64,000 nt of DNA from Phyllobacterium sp. OV277 (GCF_900104355.1 NZ_FNIY01000001.1:682001-746000); one strand, 5' to 3'; shown: positions 27,701 to 37,106, numbered from the stretch's first letter. Program-made: numbers and translations. The notes: generated by a model from the sequence alone, not told the origin.

Positions 27701-27817
27701 CGGGCTTGACCCGAGGACCCATCGTTGAGGTCAGTAATATTGCAATGTATCGGTACCGATTTTGCTTGTTTGCCGTGGGTCCTCGGGTCAAGCCCGAGGA
27801 TGACGGAGGGAGGGATG
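27680..27817. repeat. Family B palindromic repeat, copy 2
   Basis: Arms 27680-27721 and 27776-27817 are complementary over about 42 bases around a 54-base loop. The same TCCTCGGGCTTGACCCGAGG core as copy 1. Confidence 0.93.
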
Positions 27818-27852
27818 CCCAGCATCTTTCATGATACCCAGCATCTTTCATG
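27818..27852. repeat. Short tandem duplication
   Basis: CCCAGCATCTTTCATG occurs twice, 19 bases apart, directly at the right edge of the family B element. Confidence 0.85.
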
Positions 27853-27905
27853 CAGATGAATGCTGGCAGCACCGGATCACTCCAGCACCGCCAACACAAA
27901 GCACT

Positions 27906-28445
27906 CTATTTATCCTCACAAAATGAAATGCGGTTGCTGAATGGATCGGTCACATGCACCTCGCGGCCCCATGGAGCATCCTCAAGACCGGGTTTCATGA
28001 AGCGGTAATTCTTGGCGTGAAGTTCCTTATGAAAGGCTTCAATACCCTTCATCCGTACAAAAACCCGCGCGCCGGGGCTCGCATCACCGGAATGCTCGCT
28101 CAGATGCAGCGTCAAGCCGGAGCGTGAGACCTGGCAATAAAGCGGGAAATCGTCACCAAACCGGTGCTCCCAATCCAGCGTAAAGCCAAGAAAATCCAGA
28201 TAAAACTCTCTTGCCTTGTCCACATCGAAAATCCGCAGGATCGGATTGGCAGGCCCGAAGGATACAGCATCCTTCCCGGCAGGTTCTTCTGCCGCAATTT
28301 TTGCCGCAAGCACGTTCCAGTTATCGAGACCGAAGCCGGCCGCAACCAGTTCCAGACCATCACTGTGCGAAATATCGATATTTTTGGCAGCCAGTGCCTG
28401 TCGCAGCGATTTGGCCATCGCCTTGGCGTCGTGAAAAGTACGCAT
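27906..28445 (-). CDS. Glyoxalase/bleomycin-resistance (VOC) superfamily protein
   Basis: 179 residues in two parts. Residues 1-55 form a small helical domain (AKSLRQALAAKNIDISHSDGLELVAAGFG) found before VOC domains in a subset of bacterial proteins. Residues 65-178 are a VOC fold (PILRIFDVDKAREFYLDFLGF...RVFVRMKGIEAFHKEL...HVTDPFSNRISFCE). Metal ligands cannot be fixed by eye. Function is open: detoxification or antibiotic sequestration are family possibilities only. Monocistronic. Confidence 0.85.
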   Translation of the reverse strand: MRTFHDAKAMAKSLRQALAAKNIDISHSDGLELVAAGFGLDNWNVLAAKIAAEEPAGKDAVSFGPANPILRIFDVDKAREFYLDFLGFTLDWEHRFGDDFPLYCQVSRSGLTLHLSEHSGDASPGARVFVRMKGIEAFHKELHAKNYRFMKPGLEDAPWGREVHVTDPFSNRISFCEDK

Positions 28446-28621
28446 CGTCTATCCCTATCGTCATGTGAACGAGGAAAGTCAGTGCCCGCATTGCCGACCC
28501 GTTCACCAGACAAGGATGAAACGAAGCTTCTTTTGATACATTCACCTTGGGTTAGGAACCCGCGAGCGGCTGGCTGTATCTGCCTGCTTTATGGATAAGG
28601 GCAGTTTGGAAAGCAGTCAAC

Positions 28622-28654
28622 AAAAAGCCTCCCGGACGGCAATCCGGGAGGCTT
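28622..28654 (-). terminator. Intrinsic terminator of the PQQ glucose dehydrogenase gene
   Basis: Minus-strand AGCCTCCCGGA / TCCGGGAGGCT stem with a 6-base loop followed by five T, 15 bases after the stop codon. Confidence 0.92.
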
Positions 28655-28668
28655 GTCATACGGGGCTA

Positions 28669-30999
28669 TTACTTCGGCAGCGTATAGGCGACGACGTAAT
28701 CGCCCGGCTTGGTATTGATCGAGCCATGCCCACCGGCGACGATAACGACATACTGCTTCCCATCAGCCAGCGCATAGGACATTGGTGTCGACTGGCCACC
28801 GGCGGGAAGACGCCCTTCCCATAGCTGCTTGCCGCTGGTCACATCATAGGCGCGCAGGTAATTATCAACAGATGCGCCGAGGAATGCCACGCCGCCAGCC
28901 GTGATGATCGGACCGCCAAGGCCGGGCACGCCGACCTTGAATGGCAGTGGCAGCGGCGAGGAATCATAAACAGTGCCGTTGCGATGCTTCCAGGCGATCT
29001 TGCCTGTGCGCAAATCCGCACCGGCCACGTAGCCCCAGGGCGGTGTCTGGCAGGGCAGACCAAGCGGCGAGACAAACGGTCCCATCACCACCGCATAGGG
29101 CGCACCTTCATTGCGGTTGAGACCCTGCTCGCTGCCCTTTGTGCCAGCACCGGGTGCAGGCACGTCGGCACGCGGCACCAGCCGCGAGGTAAAGGCGAGA
29201 TAGGTCGGCATCCCGAACATGATCTGCCGTTCAGGATCAACGGCAACGCCGCCCCAGTTGAACACGCCGAAATTGCCGGGATAGATCAGCGAGCCCTGTA
29301 GTGACGGCGGCGTATACCGGCCCTCATAACGCAGCTTGAGGAAGTTGATGCGGCAGGCGAGCTGATCGAACATGCTGACGCCCCACATATCCTTGCCCTG
29401 CAAGGGTTGCGGCATGAAGGTCAGGCCCGAAACCGGCTGTGTCGGCGATGTGTGATCGCCCTCGATAGCACCGCCCGGTGCAGGCACTTCCTCGATAGGA
29501 ATGATCGGCTCACCCGACCGCCGGTCGAGCACATAGAGATCACCCTGCTTTGTCGGACCGACCAGCGCCGGTACTGTACCTGTTGCCGTATTCACATCGA
29601 TAAGACTTGGCTGCGAGGGCACATCCATGTCCCACAGATCATGATGGACAGTCTGGCGCACCCAACGCAGCTGGCCGCTGTTCAAATCAAGCGCCACGAT
29701 GGACGAGGAGAATTTCTCCACATTGGCCGAGCGCCCTGCCCCAAGCTGATCGGGCGTCTGGTTGCCGAGCGGCACATAAAGCAAGCCAAGCTTTTCATCG
29801 GCACTGGAAATCGACCAGCTATTGGGGGAATTCGCCGTATATTTCTGCCCTTCCGGCAGCGGTGTCGTCACATCAGGATTGCCGGAATCCCAGTTCCACA
29901 CCAGCGCACCGGTGTTGATATCGAAGGCGCGAATAACGCCTGACTGTTCGTGGATGGAGTAATTGTCGTTGACCGCACCGCCGACAATGATTTTGCCTGC
30001 GGCAATAACCGGCGGCGAGGTGGAATAGTAATAACCGGCGGGATTATAGGGCATGCCGGTTTCAAGATGCACGGTGCCCTTGTCGCCAAAAGCCGGACAA
30101 ACCTGACCATTGGCCGCGTCAAGCGCAATCAACCGGGCATCGGCAGTTGGCATATAGACCCGCTCTGCACAGGGCTGACCGGCGGCTATGCTTGCATCCG
30201 CATAATAGGAAACACCGCGGCAGGTCTGATGCTGCCGGTCATTATTGTCCTTCACCTGCGGATCAAAGCGCCATTTTTCCTTGCCGCTCGCCGCATCCAG
30301 CGCAATGACGAAATTGTGCGGTGTGCAGATATAAAGCGTGTCACGCACTTTGAGCGGCGTGACCTGATAGGTCGTCTCAGGCACATCAGTCGAACGGCGC
30401 ACATCGCCGGTCTGATAGGTCCATGCCACCTGCAGATTGGCGACATTATCAGGCGTGATCTGCTTCAGCGGCGAATAGCGCTGGCCGTAAAGGCTGCGGC
30501 CATAATAATGCCAGTCATCATTGGGCACACCGCCAAGATCCGGCTCTGTAACGACCGCCTCCTTGCTGAGCTGGCCCGCGAGATCAAGCGGGTCCTGCGT
30601 CATGGAATAACCGGCAACACCAAGCGCCACCAGAACCGTCACAAACAGCGCAGCACTACCGGCTGCCGAACTTTCACCGCCTGCCCGCACAAGTTTGCCG
30701 CGCACCCATGGGGTCAGCAACCAGAGCGCGAGGAGAATAATAACACCGCCGCGCGGTGCAAGCTGCCACCAGTCAAACCCTATTTCCCAGATTGCCCAGC
30801 CAAGCGTGCCGATTACCAGCACCGCATAAACAAGCAAGGCGGAGGGTCGCCTTCGGAACAGCAGAATGGAGGTGAGAAGAAAGGCAAGAGCCGCGATGAT
30901 ATAGTACCAGCTGCCGCCAAGAGCGGCGAGCCAGACACCGCCCCCACCAAGGGCAGCCGCAATAATGAGAAAAAGGAGAGCCGTTAGAGTGATTGCCAT
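28669..30999 (-). CDS. gcd: Membrane-bound PQQ-dependent glucose dehydrogenase
   Basis: Quinoprotein of about 776 residues that oxidises aldoses, classically glucose to gluconate, in the periplasm and feeds ubiquinone. Residues 1-140 hold four to five membrane helices. The rest is an eight-bladed PQQ beta-propeller, opened by DWHYYGRSLYGQRYSPLKQI and rich in tryptophan-docking repeats such as TGQLRWVRQ-like motifs (GTYDSSPLPL, LWEGRLPAGG). Start 30999 has AAAGGA upstream; 31023 is also open. No pqq biosynthesis genes are in the window. Has its own terminator. Confidence 0.93.
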   Translation of the reverse strand: MAITLTALLFLIIAAALGGGGVWLAALGGSWYYIIAALAFLLTSILLFRRRPSALLVYAVLVIGTLGWAIWEIGFDWWQLAPRGGVIILLALWLLTPWVRGKLVRAGGESSAAGSAALFVTVLVALGVAGYSMTQDPLDLAGQLSKEAVVTEPDLGGVPNDDWHYYGRSLYGQRYSPLKQITPDNVANLQVAWTYQTGDVRRSTDVPETTYQVTPLKVRDTLYICTPHNFVIALDAASGKEKWRFDPQVKDNNDRQHQTCRGVSYYADASIAAGQPCAERVYMPTADARLIALDAANGQVCPAFGDKGTVHLETGMPYNPAGYYYSTSPPVIAAGKIIVGGAVNDNYSIHEQSGVIRAFDINTGALVWNWDSGNPDVTTPLPEGQKYTANSPNSWSISSADEKLGLLYVPLGNQTPDQLGAGRSANVEKFSSSIVALDLNSGQLRWVRQTVHHDLWDMDVPSQPSLIDVNTATGTVPALVGPTKQGDLYVLDRRSGEPIIPIEEVPAPGGAIEGDHTSPTQPVSGLTFMPQPLQGKDMWGVSMFDQLACRINFLKLRYEGRYTPPSLQGSLIYPGNFGVFNWGGVAVDPERQIMFGMPTYLAFTSRLVPRADVPAPGAGTKGSEQGLNRNEGAPYAVVMGPFVSPLGLPCQTPPWGYVAGADLRTGKIAWKHRNGTVYDSSPLPLPFKVGVPGLGGPIITAGGVAFLGASVDNYLRAYDVTSGKQLWEGRLPAGGQSTPMSYALADGKQYVVIVAGGHGSINTKPGDYVVAYTLPK

Positions 31000-31244
31000 G
31001 GCAGGGGTCCTTTCCAAGCTCAATCAAGATCGAATGGTCCTGACATGAGGCTGCGAACGGGCCATCGGCTGCCAGATTCCTCTTAATCACTAAGGCGTAT
31101 GCCTTAATTCAAACCGGTGCAATATCGATGATTGAATTTTTCAATCGCAAGTTTCAGGGGAAACAATCAGGTAAATGCTGTATGTTCTTGCTTTGTATCG
31201 CATTGACCTAGTTTTTTGGTGCCGAATCACTACATTGGAGACAA

Positions 31245-33686
31245 ATGTCCGGATTGCCAGACGATATTCCGTTTTTCGACGAACCTGATGCGCCTCGCCA
31301 GCCCTCGGGCATAGCTGCACGCGCCATGCAGGCGCGCGGCATGCCGCCTTACCTCAATGGCCTCAACCCCGAACAGCGCCTTGCAGTTGAAACCACTGAA
31401 GGTCCCGTGCTGGTTCTGGCCGGTGCAGGCACGGGCAAGACGCGGGTCCTGACCTCACGCATCGCCCATATCCTGTCGCTCGGCAAAGCCTATCCCAGCC
31501 AGATCCTTGCGGTGACCTTCACCAACAAGGCGGCACGCGAGATGAAGGAGCGTATCGGCGTTCTCGTCGGCGGTGCCGTGGAGGGCATGCCATGGCTCGG
31601 CACGTTCCACTCAATCGGCGTCAAGCTTTTGCGCCGCCATGCGGAACTGGTCGGTCTACGCTCTGATTTTACCATTCTCGACACGGATGATGTCATCCGC
31701 CTGATCAAGCAGATCATTCAGGCCGAAGGGCTGGATGACAAGCGCTGGCCCGCCAAACAGTTCGCGCTGATGATTGATGGCTGGAAGAACAAGGGCCTTG
31801 GCCCGACGGAAATCCCTGAAGGCGATGCCCGCGCCTTTGCCAATGGCAAGGGCCGCGAGCTTTATACCGCCTATCAGAACCGCCTGAAAACCCTCAACGC
31901 CTGCGATTTCGGCGATCTGCTTTGCCATCCCATCCGCATGTTCCTCGCCTATCCGGATGTGCTCAAGGAATATCACGCCAAATTCCGCTATATCCTCGTG
32001 GACGAGTATCAGGACACCAACACCGCGCAATATATGTGGCTGCGCCTGATTTCGCAGGGCTCAAAGAATGTCTGCTGCGTTGGCGATGACGATCAGTCGA
32101 TCTATGGCTGGCGCGGTGCCGAAGTCGACAATATCCTGCGCTTCGAAAAGGATTTTCCCGGCGCTGTCGTGATCCGTCTGGAGCGCAATTACCGCTCGAC
32201 GGCACATATTCTTGGCGCGGCCTCATTCCTCATTTCCCACAATGAGGGCCGCCTCGGCAAAACCCTGTTCACCGATGCAGCAAACCCCGAAGACGCCAAG
32301 GTGAATGTCCACGCCGCGTGGGATTCCGAAGAGGAAGCCCGCGCTGTCGGCGAGGAAATCGAACAGGCACAGCGCAAGGGCCACACCCTCAACAACATGG
32401 CGATCCTCGTGCGCGCCTCCTTCCAGATGCGCGAGTTCGAAGACCGTTTCGTTACCCTTGGCCTGAATTACCGCGTCGTTGGCGGTCCGCGTTTCTATGA
32501 ACGGCTCGAAATCCGCGATGCCCTCGCCTATTTCCGCGTTGTCGCGCAAGGGTCTGATGATCTGGCGCTGGAGCGCATCGTCAACACCCCCAAACGCGGT
32601 CTGGGTGAAGCAGCGATCCGGCAGGTGCATGATTATGCCCGCGCCCGCGATATTGGTATGCTGGATGCCGCTGCCGATCTGGTGCAGACGGAAGAGTTGA
32701 AACCCAAACCTCGCTCCGCCCTGCGCGAAGTGGTGGAGAATTTCCACCGCTGGCAATCCCTGATTGATTCTACGCCGCACACGCAATTGGCGGAAATGAT
32801 CCTAGATGAGTCCGGTTACACCGCCATGTGGCAGGCGGACCGTTCTGCGGAAGCACCGGGCAGGCTGGAAAACCTGAAAGAACTTATCCGCTCCATGGAG
32901 GAGTACGAGTCCCTGCGCTCCTTCCTCGAGCATGTGGCGCTGGTCATGGATGCCGAGCAGAACGAAAATCTCGATGCCGTCAATATCATGACGCTGCATT
33001 CAGCCAAGGGGCTTGAGTTTGAAACCGTGTTCCTCCCCGGCTGGGAGGAAGGTCTGTTCCCGCACCAGCGTGCGCTGGATGAGGGTGGGCGTTCCGGCCT
33101 TGAGGAAGAGCGGCGGCTTGCCTATGTCGGCGTAACCCGCGCCAAGAAAAACCTGCATATCTGGTTCGTCTCGAACCGGCGCATTCATGGCCTGTGGCAA
33201 TCGACTATCCCGTCGCGTTTTCTCGAAGAACTGCCGGAAGCGCATGTCGAGGTTGTTGCGACGGGTAATTCCTATGGCGGTTACGGCTCTGGTGGCGGTT
33301 ATGGCCAGTCGCGCTTTGACCGGGCCGATCCATTCGAAAACACCTATTCCACCCCCGGCTGGCAGCGCGCCCAGCAAAACCGCTCCGATGCCACGCGCAA
33401 CAATTGGGGCTCGCGCTCCGGCTCAAAGGTCGAGCGCATCGGTTACGGCGAAACGGATTCCGGCCACGGCGCCGGACGCGGCTCGGTCAAGGGCCGCATG
33501 ATCGACGGCGAACTGGTGGCCAAATCCGTCAGCGAAACCCCATCGAATTTCGATGTCGGCGACCGGGTTTTCCATATCAAGTTCGGCAACGGCAATGTGT
33601 CGTCCATCGAAGGCAACAAACTGACCATCGATTTTGACAAGGCCGGTCAAAAACGCGTGCTGGATAGTTTTGTAAAGCAGATTTGA
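31245..33686 (+). CDS. uvrD: ATP-dependent DNA helicase UvrD/PcrA
   Basis: Superfamily 1A 3'-5' helicase for nucleotide excision and mismatch repair. 813 residues. Walker A AGAGTGKTRV (residues 59-68), Walker B VDEYQDTN, motif III GDDDQSIYGWRGAE, motif IV NYRSTAHIL, motif V LHSAKGLEFETVFLPG and motif VI VGVTRAKKNL are all intact. A Gly/Tyr/Ser-rich linker (about 680-740) precedes a short Tudor-like C-terminal segment (VGDRVFHIKFGNGNV) as in PcrA. A ~40-residue N-terminal extension precedes LNPEQ. Monocistronic. Confidence 0.96.
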   Translation: MSGLPDDIPFFDEPDAPRQPSGIAARAMQARGMPPYLNGLNPEQRLAVETTEGPVLVLAGAGTGKTRVLTSRIAHILSLGKAYPSQILAVTFTNKAAREMKERIGVLVGGAVEGMPWLGTFHSIGVKLLRRHAELVGLRSDFTILDTDDVIRLIKQIIQAEGLDDKRWPAKQFALMIDGWKNKGLGPTEIPEGDARAFANGKGRELYTAYQNRLKTLNACDFGDLLCHPIRMFLAYPDVLKEYHAKFRYILVDEYQDTNTAQYMWLRLISQGSKNVCCVGDDDQSIYGWRGAEVDNILRFEKDFPGAVVIRLERNYRSTAHILGAASFLISHNEGRLGKTLFTDAANPEDAKVNVHAAWDSEEEARAVGEEIEQAQRKGHTLNNMAILVRASFQMREFEDRFVTLGLNYRVVGGPRFYERLEIRDALAYFRVVAQGSDDLALERIVNTPKRGLGEAAIRQVHDYARARDIGMLDAAADLVQTEELKPKPRSALREVVENFHRWQSLIDSTPHTQLAEMILDESGYTAMWQADRSAEAPGRLENLKELIRSMEEYESLRSFLEHVALVMDAEQNENLDAVNIMTLHSAKGLEFETVFLPGWEEGLFPHQRALDEGGRSGLEEERRLAYVGVTRAKKNLHIWFVSNRRIHGLWQSTIPSRFLEELPEAHVEVVATGNSYGGYGSGGGYGQSRFDRADPFENTYSTPGWQRAQQNRSDATRNNWGSRSGSKVERIGYGETDSGHGAGRGSVKGRMIDGELVAKSVSETPSNFDVGDRVFHIKFGNGNVSSIEGNKLTIDFDKAGQKRVLDSFVKQI

Positions 33687-33752
33687 GCCAACGTTCATGA
33701 CGGACCGCAGGTCTGGGCGTGTAGCGGCACCAACTTGGAAGTGTTGGCAAGT

Positions 33753-33919
33753 ATTCACCCCCCTCTGTCCTGTCGGACATCTCCCCCACAAGGGGGGAGA
33801 TCACATTGACATGAACGCTTTTGCACAACAGGAAAAGTTTCAGATTGTGCAAAGGCGGTAGTGATGGCTGATCTCCGCCCTTGTGGGGGAGATGTCCGAC
33901 AGGACAGAGGGGGGTGAAT
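33753..33919. repeat. Family C inverted repeat, copy 1
   Basis: Arms 33753-33804 and 33870-33919, near-perfect complements, with core CTCCCCCACAAGGGGGGAGA. An inner hairpin TTGCACAA / TTGTGCAA lies in the loop. A family A element follows 19 bases later. Confidence 0.93.
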
Positions 33920-33937
33920 GCCACGGCTTCATGGTGC

Positions 33938-34085
33938 GTGGTTCGACAAGCTCACCATGAGGGGCTTGGATGGATGCAACGATAATCGCAGAGATCGCAC
34001 ATCACAAACGTCGTACCTCATAAAGGTTGCAGAACTTGACTCCCCGCAATCCTCCCTCTCCCTCATGGTGAGCTTGTCGAACCAC
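33938..34085. repeat. Family A inverted repeat, copy 2
   Basis: Arms 33938-33963 and 34060-34085 (complementary over about 26 bases), loop containing GCAACGATAATCGCAGAG and TGCAGAACTTGACTCCC, both recurring in other family A copies. Confidence 0.92.
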
Positions 34086-34140
34086 GAACCATGTTACTGC
34101 AACCACCTCTTTTCAAAAAAAATCACACCAACTTATCCAA

Positions 34141-34440
34141 CACCATCCCACCTCGCTTATTCTGATGGTGTCCTTTCCGGCGGGAATGCTCCGGAAACCT
34201 TCTGAAGTCAGGAAAGGATCGGTGATTTCGTCTGCGGGGAGAACCCAACCGCAGAGGAAAGGTTTTATCTCACAAGGGTAAAAACCAGTCATCGGGACGG
34301 GTGATCCGGGAGTTTCTTGACAAAACAGGAAAATCTCTGGGGAACGCACTGATTAGACTACCAATACCAAGACCCCGCGTTCCCCTTTGGATCGCCCGTC
34401 TTTCCCACCTTTCAATAGCCAGACGCAAAAGCGGGCGTGG
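34141..34440. other. Non-repetitive intergenic segment rich in inverted repeats; possible structured RNA
   Basis: About 300 bases between repeat elements, unlike any of them. Visible stems: CACCAT/ATGGTG (34141-34170), TTTCCGG/CCGGAAA (34174-34198), TCTGCGG/CCGCAGA (34230-34255), GGTTTT/AAAACC (34261-34286), the perfect nine-base GGGGAACGC/GCGTTCCCC (34339-34385) and CGTCT/AGACG nearby. Short ORFs here look spurious. I could not match it to rnpB, 6S, 4.5S or a known riboswitch. Strand not determined. Confidence 0.35.
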
Positions 34441-34601
34441 CAATGGGGAGGGTATAATTTGGTCGGCTGCAGAACCGTTGTTGCGCCCTTCGACAAGCTC
34501 AGGATGAGGGGGGTGGTTTGGTTGCAAAACTAATCTTCACCGTTGCAGAACTTGACTCCCCCGCAACCCACCCCACCGCAATCTATCCCACCCGCAACCT
34601 G

Positions 34602-34718
34602 CCCCACTGTCATCCTCGGGCTTGACCCGAGGACCCACGGCTAAGGAGAATAAACGAAACCGATACTCAGCAGTTATCAACATGGGTCCTCGGGTCAAGC
34701 CCGAGGATGACGGTGGGG
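34602..34718. repeat. Family B palindromic repeat, copy 3
   Basis: Arms 34602-34636 and 34683-34718, complementary but for one base. Partial family A arms lie on both sides (about 34485-34507 and 34786-34812). The complementarity appears to continue weakly outward (CCCACC against GGTGGG). Confidence 0.9.
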
Positions 34719-34828
34719 GGCAATGGGGTGGGTTGCGGGGGAGTCAAGTTCTGCAACCTTTGCGATTCGCGTTGCATCCATCTCCCTCATGGTTGTTATG
34801 TCGAACCACGACGCACGCACACCCCCTC

Positions 34829-35311
34829 TTACTCGGGCTTGCCCTTCGCCCAAGTCACATTCCCGGCAAACAGTGGAATGGTCGAGATCGAGGTTTTGGC
34901 CGAGCCATCCTGCACCTGGCTGGCATGGGCGAGATAAACAAGCGAATTGTTCTGCTTGTCATAGATACGGGTGATGTTCAGCTTCTTCCAGATCAGGCTG
35001 GTGCGTTCGGAAAAAACCCGCTCGCCGCCTTCGCCAAGCTTGATATCGCCGATCACAATCGGCCCTGTCTGCTGGCAGGAGATCGATGCGTTGGATGGGT
35101 CCTCGAACCAGTTGCCCTTCTGCAGCCGGTCGATCATGCCACGTGAAAACGAAGCGAGATGGCAGGTCACGCCCTGGATTTTCGGATCGACAACCGCATC
35201 AATGACAATGTCATTGCCCAGCCAGTCAACGCCGACCTTGCCGACCTCCTCCGCCTGTACAGGCAGGATGGTAGCGCCCAGAAGGGCCAGAGCAGCAAGC
35301 ATACGCTTCAT
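34829..35311 (-). CDS. creA: CreA family periplasmic protein
   Basis: 160 residues. Signal peptide MKRMLAALALLGATILPVQA, then the conserved CreA sequence EEVGKVGVDWLGNDIVIDAVVDPKIQGVTCHLASFSRG. Role unknown in E. coli, where it sits by the creBCD system; no creBCD here. ATG 35311 has AGGAG eight bases upstream, so the longer frame to 35347 is rejected. Confidence 0.9.
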   Translation of the reverse strand: MKRMLAALALLGATILPVQAEEVGKVGVDWLGNDIVIDAVVDPKIQGVTCHLASFSRGMIDRLQKGNWFEDPSNASISCQQTGPIVIGDIKLGEGGERVFSERTSLIWKKLNITRIYDKQNNSLVYLAHASQVQDGSAKTSISTIPLFAGNVTWAKGKPE

Positions 35312-35410
35312 CGAAATTCTCCTGAAATTATTAGAAGTGCCAGACAAGGTTGAACCCAGACACAGTTGGACACTGGCTCTTGGAATTTCAAGCAGAACGG
35401 CTTGTGGCTT

Positions 35411-36046
35411 CTATCGTTCCCACTTTGCAAGAAAATCTTCGATGCTGAGCGACTGGATATCAGGAATGGCGTCAAAAATCGTCTCGGTGGGCCAATCCCA
35501 CCATGAGAGCGCGATCAGGCGTTCGGCAATCTCAGCGGGAAAACGCGGGCGGATCACCCGTGCTGCGTTACCGGCAACGATCATATAGGGGGCAACATTC
35601 TTGGTCACGACAGCGTTGGCGCCGACAACAGCACCGTGGCCAATGCTGATGCCGGGCATGATCACCGCGCCATGGCCAATCCACACATCATGGCCGATGC
35701 TGACGCGCTTTGCCTGCCGGCGCGCCCGAAACTCGAAATCGAGGCCACGATAGCGGAAAAACTCGTTTGGCCGATAGCTGACCTTGTGGGTGGTCAGCCG
35801 CTCCATCGGATGTTCGAGCGCATTGATACGCACATTGGAGGCAATGGAACAGAAGCGGCCAATATCGGCGTAAATGCCTTCGCTATGGCGTTCAATATAG
35901 GAAAAATCCCCCATGGTGACATCGCGTAAAATTACCCGTTCATTCACCTCGGCAAACCGGCCAAGCTTGACGCCCTTCAGCTGTGCCGTCGGGTGAATGC
36001 GCGGCTCGGGATTCTGGAAACGCAGATCGTCAGGGTCAGCCATCAT
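35411..36046 (-). CDS. Hexapeptide-repeat acyltransferase, phosphonate-metabolism-like
   Basis: 211 residues with a left-handed beta-helix: repeats run about 12-70 and 110-155 ([LIV]GxxxxI pattern, e.g. VSIGHDVWIGHGAVIMPGISIGHGAVVGANAVV). The ALEHPMERLTTHKVSYRPNEFF loop resembles xenobiotic acetyltransferases and the phosphonate-associated DapH/DapD/GlmU-like group. No phn genes are nearby, so the substrate is unknown. Divergent from the SCO gene pair. Confidence 0.85.
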   Translation of the reverse strand: MMADPDDLRFQNPEPRIHPTAQLKGVKLGRFAEVNERVILRDVTMGDFSYIERHSEGIYADIGRFCSIASNVRINALEHPMERLTTHKVSYRPNEFFRYRGLDFEFRARRQAKRVSIGHDVWIGHGAVIMPGISIGHGAVVGANAVVTKNVAPYMIVAGNAARVIRPRFPAEIAERLIALSWWDWPTETIFDAIPDIQSLSIEDFLAKWER

Positions 36047-36111
36047 GTTTTCTCAAATAAGTGTGCGCCAATCCTTTTGCATAAATGCGGGTGAAATCCT
36101 ATAATCAAGCA

Positions 36112-36273
36112 ATGAAATCATCATATTCCATCAGCCCATCGCAAATGGCGCTCTATGCAACGCTGGCGCTTATTGCCGCCACCGCAACGGGCATTACCTT
36201 TGCCGCATGGTTCAACCATGGTGATACGATCTTCCTGTCGCTGATTCAGGCGGGTCTTTCGTGGTGCATGTAG
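36112..36273 (+). CDS. Small single-pass membrane protein
   Basis: 53 residues with one hydrophobic segment (about 13-32, MALYATLALIAATATGITFA), ending WCM. An in-frame ATG at 36085 is also open, and neither start has a strong ribosome site. It ends 34 bases before the SCO gene and is probably on the same transcript, which is the main support for it being real. No family recognised. Confidence 0.5.
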   Translation: MKSSYSISPSQMALYATLALIAATATGITFAAWFNHGDTIFLSLIQAGLSWCM

Positions 36274-36307
36274 AAGCGTCAGGACGGCCCTTAAAGGAAA
36301 TTCCCCT

Positions 36308-36901
36308 ATGAACAGACGCTTTATGCCGGTGCTTGTCATCGCAATCATCGCCCTTGCCGCGGTTGCCGGATGGACCACTTTCCAATCCTATCGCCAGCAA
36401 TCAGGGTCGGCCAATTCAGGGCCGTTTGGCGTGCCTTTTCAGCTTGTGAATATGAATGGCCAGCCAATCACCGAGGCGGCTTTCCGGCAAAAACCATCGG
36501 CGGTTTTCTTTGGCTTCACCCATTGCCCGGAGATTTGCCCGACGACCCTGTTTGAACTCGATGCATGGCTGAAGCAGCTTGGACCTGATGGCCAGAACAT
36601 CAACGCCTATTTCGTCACTGTGGACCCGGATCGCGATACCGCCGATGTGATGAAATCCTATGTGGGCAATGTATCCGACCGTATTGTCGGCATCACAGGC
36701 GATCCGGTCAAAATGGCAGCGATGCTGAAAGGCTATGCCGTTTATGCGCGCAAGGTGCCGACCGAAGGCAATGACTACACCATGGACCACACCGCCTCGG
36801 TGTTTCTTCTGGATAGCAAGGGCGGCTTCTTCGGCACCATTGCCTATGGCGAAAATCCTGATACGGCTGTCGCAAAGTTGAAACGTCTGGCAAAGAGTTG
36901 A
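36308..36901 (+). CDS. SCO1/SenC family copper chaperone
   Basis: 197 residues. One N-terminal membrane helix (about 6-24) and a thioredoxin-like domain with the copper-binding THCPEICP motif (Cys73, Cys77) and the conserved His161 (DYTMDHTASVFLLD). Delivers copper to the CuA site of cytochrome oxidase or reduces it. AAGGAA precedes the ATG. Downstream lies a family A repeat; no oxidase genes are in the window. Confidence 0.94.
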   Translation: MNRRFMPVLVIAIIALAAVAGWTTFQSYRQQSGSANSGPFGVPFQLVNMNGQPITEAAFRQKPSAVFFGFTHCPEICPTTLFELDAWLKQLGPDGQNINAYFVTVDPDRDTADVMKSYVGNVSDRIVGITGDPVKMAAMLKGYAVYARKVPTEGNDYTMDHTASVFLLDSKGGFFGTIAYGENPDTAVAKLKRLAKS

Positions 36902-36960
36902 TGTTGTGACTGATGGTGCGTTGCATGAACATTGTTCATCGTTCATTGCATCAATATGGT

Positions 36961-37106
36961 TCGTGGTTCGTGGTTCGACAAGCTCACCATGAGGGAGAGT
37001 GGGGATGCAAGGGAGTCAAGTTCTGCGACCTTACTGATCTGCAACGTTGGTGATTAGCGTTACATCCACCCAAGCCCCTCATGGTGAGCTTGTCGAACCA
37101 CGAACC
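36961..37106. repeat. Family A inverted repeat, copy 3
   Basis: Left arm 36961-36995 and right arm about 37077-37106. The right arm lies just upstream of prmA and in frame encodes the spurious N-terminus MVSLSNHEP. Loop with GGGAGTCAAGTTCTGC and GCAACGTT typical of the family. Confidence 0.92.

Noticed and set aside
27577-27852. CRISPR array
   Set aside because: The repeated units are contiguous with no spacers and there are no cas genes.
34113-34527. Two minus-strand ORFs of 78-85 residues in the stem-rich segment
   Set aside because: Low-complexity composition, no start signal, part of the sequence comes from a family A-like arm (HPELVEG) and neither resembles a known family.
33687-34828. 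Mobile element with transposase in the 1.1-kb gap
   Set aside because: Only inverted repeats and the stem-rich segment; no transposase, integrase or intact ORF.
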